From assembly GCF_014529535.1 (NCBI RefSeq), contig NW_023503493.1, positions 15,222,001-15,286,000 on the forward strand: 64,000 nt of DNA, in the 5' to 3' direction. The DNA is from Bradysia coprophila. Taxonomy: Eukaryota > Arthropoda > Insecta > Diptera > Sciaridae. The notes below the pieces were generated by a model that ran no database searches, was not told the DNA's origin, and was given only the letters and a program-made list of their open reading frames with translations. A program made the position numbers and the translations under genes. Below are positions 1-10,212 of this stretch, one piece after another; position 1 is the stretch's first letter, and each line of letters opens with the position of its first letter.

Positions 1-1588
1 CTTGTTTTCAATTTTTTCGACGAAATATTTAAAAAAATTTATTTTAATTTAAATTTTATCTTCCTGAAACAGCTTAACATAAAATTGGAACCTTTGTAAA
101 TTATTTGAATTAAAAATGGTAAACAGATTTATTATACTGGAAAACTGAAGACGCCCAATTGGTTGCGATTATTTTCTAGCTGCTTGGCATATTAATTTCA
201 GCCAACAAATTAATAGTTCAGCTAACTAAAGAACTTATTTCACTACCACGCAGATTTATGGCATTTTTGTTCAATACAATTTTTTTGCTTACTTGTAATT
301 TATAATATGAATTCAAATCAATCTTATGAAAGTGATGAAATTTTGTGATTAGACAATTCATGTTTAGGTCAGTCATTAAACAGACAATTAGTTTTTACAT
401 AAAAAAATAATCGTCACAACAGCAACAACTGTAATGTAATCAATTATATCCTTTGTATTTGTATGAAAACGGTTATACACACAGGTGCACGTTTTGTGCG
501 AACTTTATTTTTCACAACCCCATTAAAAGAAACAAAAGATAATTCAATCAATTAACAAAAAGAAATGAAATAAAAACAAACGTTCAATTAACAAGTAGAA
601 AACACAATTTGGTTTTAATTCAGGAAAACACAAGAAGAAGATGAAGAATAGTAAGTCGTGTGTTGTCCTATCTAACACAAAGTCTCATCACTTTCGATGG
701 TTTTTGATTTTTCTGAAAACCCTATGCATGGATTATATGTGAAACGAACACAGTACAAGAAAGGGAAGCAAAAATTTGATTGCCCTTTCCTGTAATTAAA
801 CTAAACAACCAGTCAGTCAGATCTATAAACATATCGGGGTGAGGGTATATACAATAGAGACGATCTAGTCTTGAAACTTGATGCTTTCGTTCATGTAATT
901 AGCGCCTTAGCCGTTGTCATTGCAAATCTTATTCATAAATCTAAAACAATATTCAACTGATTCTGGCCATTGTGTCTTACGTACCTCAATCAAAGGGAGC
1001 GAAATAAGGTGATCAAGGCATCTAAGTGGTACATACCTATACACCAAGCAATTAAATGCTCATGCTCTTCCGAGGCTATGCACTGCAGCAACTCGAATGT
1101 GCAACGTTGAAGTCGACTTAATTAAGATTGTCTAAATAATGTGGAAAAGATTTTCAAAAACTCGCGACTAAAAGCCCAGAATACCCCAAGATATAGAACG
1201 ATATTTAATGTTCTATAACAGCTTCTCAGCGATAAGCAATTACTCAGCATAAATCATTAAATACGACAACACTGTACGTTAGAACTTTCAGATCAGTTCT
1301 GTACAGAAAACTGGAACAACCAGCTCTTCTATAAAAACTATCCAAAAGTGAACTGAAATTAATGTACAGAAAAAATTGGTTGATACGCAAAACCCCATTT
1401 TTCAGTCATAATTCTTTCTCTTTGATAATGTTTCCACATCACCCACTTTGCGCTGACATTTATAACTATTGGTTGCTCCTAAGTCATCGACAAAACAACT
1501 GTAGCTAAACTGTATTCCTACATAGTAACCTTAACTGCTTTAAGATGTTTACCGCATCGTGTTTAAGTGTTTCTCATACATTTACTAG

Positions 1589-3459
1589 GATCCTCCACCC
1601 GAATACCCTGGCAACAATGCACCGTCCAATATCATCACAAATGGGAAATTGGCCAGCCAAAATGCCATAAATATAACGGAAGAATTCAATAAAACGAACA
1701 TCTGGAAGCAAGTGAACGATGGAAAAAGTAAACGAAACGATGCAAACTCGGAAAATCGAAAATACTCAAAGAATCAGTCGTAAGAGCGATTTGAATTATC
1801 TTTTTCGGCAAGGATCATGGAAAACTAATTTTCATATAAAATTTTCGTGCGTAGAACTGAAAAGAAATCCAAATCAAACAATCGAAGAGACCTGAGCCCA
1901 AATGGTGAGCAACGACTATCAACAATGAAGGAGGAAGAAGAATGCCAAGATATCAATCGAAGCGAATTATCCAAATCCGCACAAAATTTGTCCCAGGTTT
2001 AGATTTATTCCTTTACTTACAACAACCACTAACCAATTAAATACTGAACACTAAACCTTAGTATAACTGAACAATCCAATTTACCGTACATATTTTGTGT
2101 TATATGCACCTACTTTTCGATAGATTTTCAAATACGAAAATTTAGTAATTTAAGTGTAAGTGTACGAAAAAACAGGGTTGGGTCGTGCTATTAGCCCAAA
2201 TGTCTGCGCCAGTTTCGTTTTTCGATAGTATCTCTACTGTTTTTGGTCCAAATCAAACAAGTAAAAATGCTATTGTCTCTAGAAGCTTTTTTACGAAAAC
2301 CTATTATGTCAAAAGCTAATTGTGCACATTTTTGCTTTGATTTCATAGACAATAGATTTTCATGAAAAACCTTCTGAGAGACAAACTTTACTAAAGCCAA
2401 AGGCCTTTTAACTTGAGTAATTTGAACCAGAAACAGTGTCGAAAAACGATCCTAGCGCAAGTTGTTGCGCAACTAAAGCGTACCCAAACCTGAAAAAATA
2501 GTTTACCTTTGTGGCTCGCGTTTTGATTGCGTTAAAGTTGTTATTGTCATGACCACATCATTGAACCATCAAAACTGTATGGCTTCGCCCGTTATTGATT
2601 AAAAACGCTTAGTTTTTCCTGCCATTTTCCTTGTTATTAAGTTAATTGAATTTAAGAAACTTTTATGTCATCTTCTGTTCTATCGATACGTCACTGCAGC
2701 GAAGACAAATATAAGCGTTAAGAGCTAGTCAACACTCTACCTAGCAAACAAACGAATTTTATTAAGGTGGTGAAAGTGTCAAGTAGACTTTGGAATTTAC
2801 ATGTCAATTACAGCGTAGTCAGTCAAAATAGTCAAAATAGAATAGTGTGTGGAGAATACAAAGGTGTGAATTTGACACAGAGAGCTGAAAGTTTGTTTGC
2901 TATAGAGAGTATTGGTCTAGCACCAAAGCTTACTGTGCTAGACAGAGCATTTATTCAACAACATTTAGAGATGAAAGACGAATGCTTCTCTGGAGTATAG
3001 TTCTTGCGATTTTATTTGGCTGAAAACATCAACTACTGCTCGCTGGCTTTTCTTTCAAATTTTTGGCACATTTTAATTGCAAATAAACTCTAATTTACTA
3101 TCTGCCACACTGTTACATTTTATTCAATTTTGTTAGTTTACACACTTAAATGCTTCGAAATTGTGAAAGAGATTTCTTTCAGCTGGTCTCTATATTCCAA
3201 TCTATGAATTCTTCAGTGTTGGAAGTTGTACGAGAGAGTTAGTATCCAAATAAATATTATCCAGCTAGAATATATCTTACACAATTTCGAGTGCTACACA
3301 AATATTTTGCTTGAATTATTTACAATTGATTTTACTTGATTTTTTATTTCAATTAAAAATCCGCATTTTCAGAGTAAGGCGTACAACAATATCAAGGATT
3401 GGTGTAAAAGCAAAGTGATTTCTAAAGATGTGGCCATTTCATCGGAAACGTCGGTGTGA
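1589..3459 (+). CDS. 3' part of a gene for a protein with PPxY and C-terminal PDZ-binding motifs (last three exons)
   Basis: Three exons join in one open frame: 1589-1779 (acceptor TTTACTAG, donor GTAAGAG), 1855-1996 (acceptor GTGCGTAG, donor GTTTAG) and 3373-3459 (acceptor CATTTTCAG, stop TGA at 3457-3459). Lengths of 191, 142 and 87 nt keep phase exactly, giving 139 residues. The visible part is hydrophilic and Lys/Ser/Asn-rich. It starts DPPPEYP, which contains a PPxY-type WW-domain ligand, and ends SSETSV, a class I PDZ ligand (S/T-x-V). This looks like the cytoplasmic tail of a membrane receptor or adhesion protein, but no upstream domain lies in the window and I do not recognise the family. 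An AATAAA signal lies near 3911. The exon calls are strong because splice sites and phase agree; the identity is unknown. Confidence 0.72.
2000..3372. other. Intron and flanking AT-rich sequence without a supported gene
   Basis: This is the long intron before the last exon of the PDZ-tail gene. Short open frames (for example 2767-3000 plus and 2191-2400 minus) start with non-ATG codons or lack splice and protein-like support. I see no RNA gene or clear repeat here. Confidence 0.5.
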
Positions 3460-4160
3460 AAAAATGAATTTTAGAAAGTAGAATAGTAAATTTATACACT
3501 GTTAAATCAGCGGCCATTGATCAGCTCAATTAAAATAATTTTGTATTGAGTTTTTATGAATGCAAAGAAATGAATTAGAAGAAAAAGGAAATATTTGTTC
3601 TGTCTAAACTTTAATTTTAATTTGAAAATAGAACTTAGCTAAATATTTATGGAAATATCTGAATTTAATGGAACAAAATACTCTTATTCTAAAAGTTAAT
3701 CTACGCATAATATTTATGGTCTTAATTTAGAAATTTGAAAAGCATTTCTAATGATAATTTCAAATGCGCTATCTCTTGCCCTCACCCCAAAGCACATCGT
3801 GTTTTGGATAGGAAATGAAACATTTTAATTTTTAATCAATTTTTTTAATTTTAATTATAGAATGTTATGAATTGTAAAAAAATATTATTATTATAGTCTT
3901 GTAGGACCGAAATAAACAAAAATATTTGCAATAAAGTTCAATCAAATAATCGAAATTGTATTAAATTTCATCCTGATAAAAAAAAAACGTAAAAAGGGAA
4001 CGTAATAGGCCCAGGTGGCGCGGCGTAGATGATGATTTATTGATTGGGATGCAGTTGGATTGGTATAAAAAGAATACTGTGCTATTGACGCTGTGGCATA
4101 TGGGCAACTTTTCGAAAAATGAAAAAAAAAATGAAAAAACCTTCTAATTTTTGGAGACGT

Positions 4161-4571
4161 TTAAGAGGCATCGGTGCTTTGCTGAAAAGCATACATCAGG
4201 GCGATTTTTAAATACTGGATTTTAGTTTACTTTTGATGATATCTTTCCATCAGAATCATTTTTGAAAAATGTACGACCGCAATTCCGACCACGAATGTGG
4301 TAGCTTTCAACAGAAAATATATTTGGTTGAAGCAGTTTGACCGGCTCTGAGAAATGTGAGCAAATTATGAAAATTTCGTTAAACTGCTCACTTTTCTCAG
4401 AGCTGGTCAAACGATTAGAAGCAAAACTAATTTGTGTTTAAAGCTCTTCGTCGTCGGTATTGCGGTCGTACATTTTTGAAAAAGGATTCTGATGGAAAGA
4501 TATCATTAAAAATGAAATATGAGGCACACAAATGTTGGCTACAATTTCAGCTAAGTACCGGGGCCTCTTAA
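4161..4571. mobile_element. TTAA-bounded foldback MITE, copy 1
   Basis: The element runs from TTAAGAGGCATCGGTGCTTT to a mirrored end ...CCGGGGCCTCTTAA. Both ends carry TTAA, the piggyBac-type target, and the termini are inverted repeats of about 25 bp with a few mismatches. The interior is also folded: sequence around 4235-4295 (GATATCTTTCCATCAGAATC...) recurs inverted at 4455-4505, and the CTCTGAGAAA / TTTCTCAGAG arms pair near 4345 and 4395. There is no coding capacity. A shorter relative lies at 13334-13572. Confidence 0.7.
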
Positions 4572-4604
4572 TTCTACGTGAAAAGCTTTAGTAACGCTGC
4601 AAAA

Positions 4605-6681
4605 TTCATTCATTCATTCATCATTTTATTTTCCCATTATGCAAGGGTAACCCTTATACAAAAATTTGCGCATAATTTCGTTGGTCCACAACAGTAAGAT
4701 AAAAACAGAAGAAGAGAAAGAAAAAAAGGAAACAAAAGACTTTACACTCTACATTAACACATGAAAAATTTACGAAGAAGAATAAAAATAAAAATAAGAG
4801 AACAATAGCAGAATTGGCACCTCCCTCACTGCTTAATAATAATTTATACAAACAAAGTATTAAAACATAACGTTTGTCTGTCATGAACAAAGCAACTCAA
4901 AACCGGATACAACTAGTAACGTATCATAACTTTCATCTCAACGTTATCTGATTTACGGAGTTCTCTCACTCACAAAAATAGACTAAACCGATAAAAGTCC
5001 TCACTCACACATATATCGTTGGCCTACTTTGACCATTGAAAAATTCCACACATTCCTTCCGAAACAGGCTCAACGAACTAGCCATTCTCGTCCTCACTGG
5101 TATTGAATTCCAATCGTTGATTCCTTGTACAAACAAAGTCTGCTTTCCCACCACATGTTCGGCTCGAGGAATAACAAATTGTTTCGTCCGAGTTGACTGA
5201 CCACGCACAAGAATTTCATTCAGATAAGCCGGTTGTCCCATGCAATCAATCTTGTACAACAAAGTCATGGCCCGAATTTTAAAAAAAGTGTCAAGCGAGC
5301 AACCTAGGAATCGAGTCACATACGATTCAGTGCTATCATAACGCTTTAGACCATAGACATATCGTACTATTGACTTAATCGAAGCAGTCAGCACCTTCCA
5401 CGACTCATGATCCAGTCCATAGTAGAATACAGCACTGCAATAGTCCAGATGCGGTAAGAGAAGCGCTTTAGCCAGAGTGCAACGTGTCCGCAGAGGAGTC
5501 GACCTTGATTGAGGCCAAAGGCTGCGAAGACCAATGTAGACTCTCTGCAATATTTTAGCAACATGATCATTCCACTTACACTGAGAGTTTATAATCAATC
5601 CCAAATTTTTCACTGTTGCCGAATAACCAATCTCCACTCCATTCATGCTGACCACTGGAATGGCACCTACATTACTCGCCCCGATGACAATGGCTTTCGA
5701 TTTGTTCGCATTAAGTACAAGCTTATTTCTGTCAGCCCATTCACACACCAGTTGAAGGTCCAAATTGACTTTTTCAACGGAGGCCTGCATGTCGCTCATT
5801 GTAAAAAATTGGTAGAGCTGCGTGTCATCCGCATACAAATGAACAAACATGTACTTGACTGAGTCAGGCAGGTCATTGATGAACACGCAGAACAGTAGAG
5901 GGCCTAATATTGACCCTTGTGGTACACCTCTGGTCAACAGTAAAAAGGGTGACAACGTACCATTAATCTCAACTGCCTGCTTACGATTTGACAAGTAACT
6001 AGAAATGAGCTTCGTTGCGGTGTCATCAAAGTGGAATTGGTCGCGTAACTTTGAACAAAGAATGTGGTGATCAACAGAATCAAAAGCTTTGGAAAAATCT
6101 AGAAGAAGCACAACTGCAACAAATTTCCTATCCAATGCCCGTTGAACATCATACATGATTTTCAGAAGAGCTGTTGTGGTGCTATGGGCCTTACGAAAAC
6201 TGGATTGTACGGAAGTTCGTAGACGCTGTACTGTAATGTATTCATTCATCTGTTCCGCAAGCAGAATTTCGAACAGCTTCGATAGCACTGCCAGGATGTG
6301 AATCGCACGATAGTCAGCCAAGTTGTAGAATCTGGTTTTCTTATGTTCTGGGTAGACTTTCGATATCTTCCAGGCATCAGCAAATTTCGAACTGGTGATA
6401 GAGAAGTTTATGACATGCGTAATGAACGGTAACACCGCCGGTGTGATTAACTTCAGAAATGGGAGTGGAATATCATCTGGTCCAACCGCATTTGATTTTA
6501 TCGATACGAGCGCTTCATATACCTCACCTTCATTTACCGTTCTAAAGGCAAAACGTGGCGTACTCAACGAACCCACAGAGTTGGCTCCTTGTATACGAGA
6601 CTGGTTCAATGACCGAGGAAGCGATGGCGCCAGCTGTAAACATGTTGAATTCATTTGCTGTGAACGATGGCGCCGGAGCAA
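4605..6681 (-). mobile_element. 5'-truncated non-LTR retrotransposon (LINE, CR1/L2/Jockey-like)
   Basis: A reverse transcriptase frame (5005-6681) is followed by about 380 bp of 3' sequence. That sequence ends with a short hairpin (AAGGGTTACCC) and then an (ATGA/GAATG)-type simple-repeat tail at about 4605-4622, instead of a plain poly(A). Such microsatellite tails are typical of the CR1/L2 groups. No endonuclease domain is visible upstream of the RT, so the copy looks 5'-truncated, which is usual for target-primed insertion. The element lies only about 34 bp from the MITE at 4161-4571. Confidence 0.8.
5005..6681 (-). CDS. LINE reverse transcriptase ORF fragment
   Basis: The frame of 558 codons has no internal stop. 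Its upper bound at 6681 is a TTG codon; the first Met is at about 6654, so the true start is not in place. RT blocks are clear: LADYRAIHIL (motif 1 region, residues 121-130), QSSFRKAHSTTTALL (159-173), LLDFSKAFDSVDH with the first catalytic Asp (about 195), RGVPQGSILGP (251-261) and the YADD box (283-286). The C-terminal thumb region continues to the stop. No endonuclease or Cys-rich gag-like ORF is present. The intact frame suggests a fairly young insertion, but without the 5' end it should not be autonomous. Confidence 0.85.
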   Translation of the reverse strand: MLRRHRSQQMNSTCLQLAPSLPRSLNQSRIQGANSVGSLSTPRFAFRTVNEGEVYEALVSIKSNAVGPDDIPLPFLKLITPAVLPFITHVINFSITSSKFADAWKISKVYPEHKKTRFYNLADYRAIHILAVLSKLFEILLAEQMNEYITVQRLRTSVQSSFRKAHSTTTALLKIMYDVQRALDRKFVAVVLLLDFSKAFDSVDHHILCSKLRDQFHFDDTATKLISSYLSNRKQAVEINGTLSPFLLLTRGVPQGSILGPLLFCVFINDLPDSVKYMFVHLYADDTQLYQFFTMSDMQASVEKVNLDLQLVCEWADRNKLVLNANKSKAIVIGASNVGAIPVVSMNGVEIGYSATVKNLGLIINSQCKWNDHVAKILQRVYIGLRSLWPQSRSTPLRTRCTLAKALLLPHLDYCSAVFYYGLDHESWKVLTASIKSIVRYVYGLKRYDSTESYVTRFLGCSLDTFFKIRAMTLLYKIDCMGQPAYLNEILVRGQSTRTKQFVIPRAEHVVGKQTLFVQGINDWNSIPVRTRMASSLSLFRKECVEFFNGQSRPTIYV

Positions 6682-6756
6682 AATGCCGGAGAAAACCAGA
6701 TGGATGCAACTTTTGCAACGGGTCGAGCAGAACAGCGCTCAGCTACGTTCCTCATC

Positions 6757-6916
6757 GTAAAAGAATAAATTCCCCAGGGTTGAACAGAACACCCTTGCGA
6801 TGCTATCCGTAAAAGGAGAAATTCTGTTAAGGTGTAGCACTACCCTTCCACCTTACTCTCCGCAAAAGGATAAATTCCCTAGGGTCTAACAGAGCACCCT
6901 TGAAATGCTATTTCCG
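6757..6916. repeat. Imperfect direct repeat, about 105-bp period
   Basis: Two copies of a roughly 53-bp word start at 6757 (GTAAAAGAATAAATTCCCC) and 6862 (GCAAAAGGATAAATTCCCT). Both continue through AGGGT..AACAGA.CACCCTTG...ATGCTAT. They lie just upstream of the LINE RT frame and could be part of its 5' region or a separate repeat. Confidence 0.6.
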
Positions 6917-7304
6917 GGACATCGAATTTGTCTTTCAAGAAAATAAAAAAAAAACTAGTGGAATATCAATTATCGGTATAATTATGTCTTAGGATTATCA
7001 GTTGAAATACTTCCTAATTTCTGTTGTGTGCTGGTCTCCTTCTTTGTTGCTAATTATATTGACATCGTCACGTTCCTACTTTTGGATTCTTAGGAATATA
7101 TTTCCAATGACCATGCTGTTAAATTGAATATGAAACGAATAAAACTTCTTTGATAACAGAGTAATGTTTATTGTGTCTGTATTTCAAAAACTTCACAACA
7201 TCGTCCACTTTCGTATACACCCTTTATCTTGTAATTCAATAAAAATGTATTTCAATACAACGAATAAATCAATAAAATCGAAAATTGCATAATGTCCCAT
7301 CCCA

Positions 7305-8153
7305 CTAAATTCTTGAAGATCGAATTCTCTTCGACGTTTGCTGATTTGATCGCTTGATGAAACCACGGAATAGTTTTTGCGATCGAATTTTATCGTTTGA
7401 TTGAGCATATCGAACCATTATATGATGGGTATGCTGCCTTTCTTTGCGCTCACAGGCCATGCAAAGATCGTAGTCTTCACATTCCAAACAAACATACCGA
7501 TGTCCAAATAGGTCCAATTCACAGTTGGAACATGTGATGCCCTCGTGATAAATGCGTCGTATTTCGGTAGAAGGATCAGTGTACACGGATTCACTGCAGC
7601 CCTTTGCACCACTTGAAGAAATTTTCGTCTTTGAAAGACTGCCAAGCTCTTGTTCCTTCCTGCGGATTATTTCACCCAAAGAATCGTTTGCCTTTTTCAA
7701 ATCGGATATTTTCATCAGCATTTCGTTGAAAATTTCGTAGATGCTTTCAGCAGAGACTTTTTCAAGTGACCAATAAAATTTCAGTGGAATTGGATCGGAG
7801 CCATCAGATAGATAGTACTTCGTGCTTAAGTGCTGGTAATCAGAGCCATTCACAGTTATTTGTACGTTGTCGCCATTTTCTGGTATTCCAGTAACTGTCC
7901 ATATTATTCTACTCATCAATTCTTTACACGCCAACAACGGGTTACATCTTTTCAGTCTGTCAATGAACTCGTCAGATGCAATCGTCTCAGCCCATATTGA
8001 CTGGTAGTCGGTCAACGAACAAGTAATTGATTGAAGTGCTTCAGCTTCTTCCTTAACATCGAATTTAATTAGATATTCAACAGTGTCGACTATAAATTTT
8101 GACCATTTCCCTTTCGAGTTGCCTATTAAAAACTTAATCTCCGGATTGCCCAT
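7305..8153 (-). CDS. XLF/NHEJ1-like head plus coiled coil plus ZZ zinc finger protein, copy A
   Basis: Single-exon gene of 282 aa with ATG at 8151-8153. Residues 20-130 resemble the XRCC4/XLF/PAXX head: a beta-rich start, an SLTDYQSIWAE segment (46-56) like the S/T-D-x-x-x-W-x-E block of XLF, an LKRCNPLL helix, and PLKFYWSLEK (123-132) matching the conserved FYW strand of XLF. A heptad-like coiled coil follows (133-172). After a Ser-rich linker comes a ZZ finger (203-250) with ligands C208/C211, C222/C225, C231/C234 and H241/H244, close to the p62 type (GHRYVCLECEDYDLC). The tail is basic (KRIRSSRI). XLF bridges XRCC4 filaments in non-homologous end joining, while ZZ domains bind N-terminal peptides. 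The joined architecture is inferred from the sequence alone. A close paralog is copy B at 10213-11034. Confidence 0.75.
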   Translation of the reverse strand: MGNPEIKFLIGNSKGKWSKFIVDTVEYLIKFDVKEEAEALQSITCSLTDYQSIWAETIASDEFIDRLKRCNPLLACKELMSRIIWTVTGIPENGDNVQITVNGSDYQHLSTKYYLSDGSDPIPLKFYWSLEKVSAESIYEIFNEMLMKISDLKKANDSLGEIIRRKEQELGSLSKTKISSSGAKGCSESVYTDPSTEIRRIYHEGITCSNCELDLFGHRYVCLECEDYDLCMACERKERQHTHHIMVRYAQSNDKIRSQKLFRGFIKRSNQQTSKRIRSSRI

Positions 8154-8300
8154 ATTTAAATGTTTTTTGGGGTCTTCGATTATATTTCAGTTAAAATGAC
8201 AGCACGCCATTACAAAACTGATTCGGTTGAGAGCGGCTAGTAATTTTAAACACAAAATATCAGAATCTAATCTGCATTCATTTTCATGGTTCCGTAGATA

Positions 8301-8643
8301 TCAGGGCATATTTTAAGGGAATTAAATTCTCCAAATTTCTTAAAATCACTGAAAAAAATTGTTCGTAAATCTTACGAAATATCAACGCACTTCAAGCAAA
8401 AGTGCTATTAATGACAGCTGCCAAATCCCCCCTCTTTTTACAGTGTAAAATTTTGTATGGTGCACAGTCAAGTTTCAGTACCCTATTTAGAGTACCACTT
8501 TTGCTTGAAGTGCGTTGGTAATATCTACAAGTTTTTTAATATGTGGCCTTATGAGTGAATTAAAGGAATTTAATTCCCATAAAATAGTCCCTGATGTCTA
8601 CAGGACAATGATCGAAATGTTAATTCCCTTAACATATGCCCTG
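8301..8643. mobile_element. Nested foldback MITEs
   Basis: The outer arms are TCAGGGCATATTTTAAGGGA (from 8301) and its inverse at 8619-8643 (TTAATTCCCTTAACATATGC...). A third inverted segment lies at about 8567-8594 (TTTAATTCCCATAAAATAGT). Inside sits a second foldback, 8381-8519, whose arms ATCAACGCACTTCAAGCAAA and TTTGCTTGAAGTGCGTTGGT pair almost perfectly. This reads as one MITE inserted into another. No ORF is present. Confidence 0.65.
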
Positions 8644-9562
8644 GTAGGTGAAATTATGTGTTAGCAGCGATTGGAATTTATTCTTCGTGACATTATTGAC
8701 CTCGTTTTTTTCTCGGATCAACAAATTTCACACAACAAGCAGTAATTCGATCTGTAATTTGTTCCATAAGAGGGTAATTACATTCGTTCTTAACGTTACA
8801 TTTCATCAAATTTAACCTCTGCGACACCGATCTGCGTTCTACAACGATCTTCTATCTGAGTCATAATTATCTTAGAAGGTCAAGAAACAAAATTGTCTCG
8901 TTCTCAAATGTTTTTTTCATACCTCGGACCCGTCTGATATGAAAAATATTATTCATACCACGGACTCGCCTTCGGCTCTGTCATGAAACCTCTCACACGC
9001 TAAAAAAGACTTTTAGTCCTAGGTACGAAATATACTATTTTTCTAGGAAAGTGCATAAGTCAAGAAAAGCGTGAAAGATTTTCTTTGTCTTGTGGCCAGA
9101 AAAAAAATGGGTTTTCGCATTTTATGGTCACAAGACACCAAAGTACCGTACTGCCTTGTTGGGAAATTTGTTGTTGAGGCTTGTGGGATGAATTGGTATC
9201 GGGTAATCATGCCATAAATATGACATTCTTCAAGTACATTTTTCACAATCTCGCACACGCAAATTTAATGTTATAAATATTTGTTAGCTCTGTCATCAAC
9301 TTAATTATCCACTTTACGAAATTTTAGTGAAGTAAAATTGTGTGCGAGTTCACCTTTTACGCAGTTGAAAATTGCGTTATTTTTGCACCCTGTGCCAAAT
9401 TACCCCACGCCGATGCGTTCCTCGTCTTCGGCTGGAAATACAACCTCACCACACCCCTCAACAGAAAATGTCCCAGCAAGACAGTACTGTACTAATACAC
9501 GACTGGTAAGTACTTTCGAAGACGAAAAAAACGCATTACCTCACTGCGCTGAGTAACAAAGT
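8644..9562. other. Intergenic sequence between the XLF-ZZ paralogs
   Basis: There is no supported gene. Short frames at 9043-9258 (-) and 9338-9556 (+) lack protein-like features. A stretch near 8955 carries CTCGCCTTCGGCTC, a 14-bp word that also sits in the foldback at 33566-33651. Confidence 0.5.
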
Positions 9563-9836
9563 CAGAGAAATGATAAGCGCGGCCCCTCACGGCTGGGATA
9601 GAACACGCCTGACTGATTTTTTCATAGAACGGTTGAACTGTCAAACTTTTTTACATTTGTATGTAAAATTTTGACAGTTTGGTTTTAATAACGACCTATA
9701 TCTCGTTTTCGTTAACAACATTTATAGCTTGACTATATGATTGACGTTCTGGTCGAATCGTCTTCAAATTTTTCTGAAAAAATCCGTCAGACGTGTTCTA
9801 TGCCAGCCGTGAGGCGCCGTGCTTATCATTTCTCTG
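9563..9836. mobile_element. hAT-type MITE with 8-bp target-site duplication
   Basis: A 274-bp non-coding element has terminal inverted repeats of about 62 bp that begin CAGAGAAATGATAAGC and carry only about five mismatches. It is flanked by identical 8-bp repeats AACAAAGT at 9555-9562 and 9837-9844. A CAG-starting terminus with an 8-bp duplication is the hAT signature. The interior has another small inverted repeat around AACTGTCAAAC / TTTGACAGTT. The intact duplication argues for recent insertion. Confidence 0.85.
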
Positions 9837-9931
9837 AACAAAGTCCATAGCATCTGTGACGGGTGAAATTTGTACCGAGCATCTAATTCATACACATTTT
9901 CGAGTTGACGAATTTTCATTATTTTCAAGCT

Positions 9932-9955
9932 TAGACGAATTATATAATTCGTCTA
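9932..9955. repeat. 24-bp perfect palindrome
   Basis: TAGACGAATTAT is followed directly by its exact inverse ATAATTCGTCTA, about 260 bp upstream of the copy B start codon. It could be a dimeric factor site or a MITE remnant; no function can be assigned. Confidence 0.6.
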
Positions 9956-10139
9956 CGTTCGCAACGTTTGCAAGCATATTTTTGATAGTAATATTCTTTC
10001 GACTGATCGCCCTCAGAAAGATTTATGGCGAATAATTTTTACCGGCCGCTCTCGTACTGCTTTGTAATGTGATTCAAACCTTGCGTCATACAGAACAAAA
10101 AGGTGCTGAAAGTTGAAACTGCTGAAAGGATCCATATTG

Positions 10140-10212
10140 AGTTCGCTGTCATTTTACTAAATTAAAGAAAAAAAAATAATCGACGACCCCAAAAAGAAAA
10201 TCTAAAGAAAAT
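10140..10212 (+). promoter_or_regulatory. Duplicated promoter-proximal / 5' UTR segment of copy B
   Basis: GCTGTCATTTTA, an AT-rich spacer, ATAATCGA and GACCCCAAAAA precede the copy B ATG. The same blocks, inverted, precede the copy A ATG at about 8154-8215. The shared flank shows that the duplication unit extended upstream of the coding region. Confidence 0.55.

Noticed and set aside
624..650. Possible microexon between TTAATTCAG and GTAAGTCG
   Set aside because: The splice sites look good, but in none of the three phases does it join the exon at 1589 without a stop.
2767..3000. 77-codon plus-strand ORF
   Set aside because: It starts at GTG, lies in an intron, and has no domain or splice support.
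5388..6812. Several ORFs on both strands over the LINE
   Set aside because: They are shadows of the reverse transcriptase frame.
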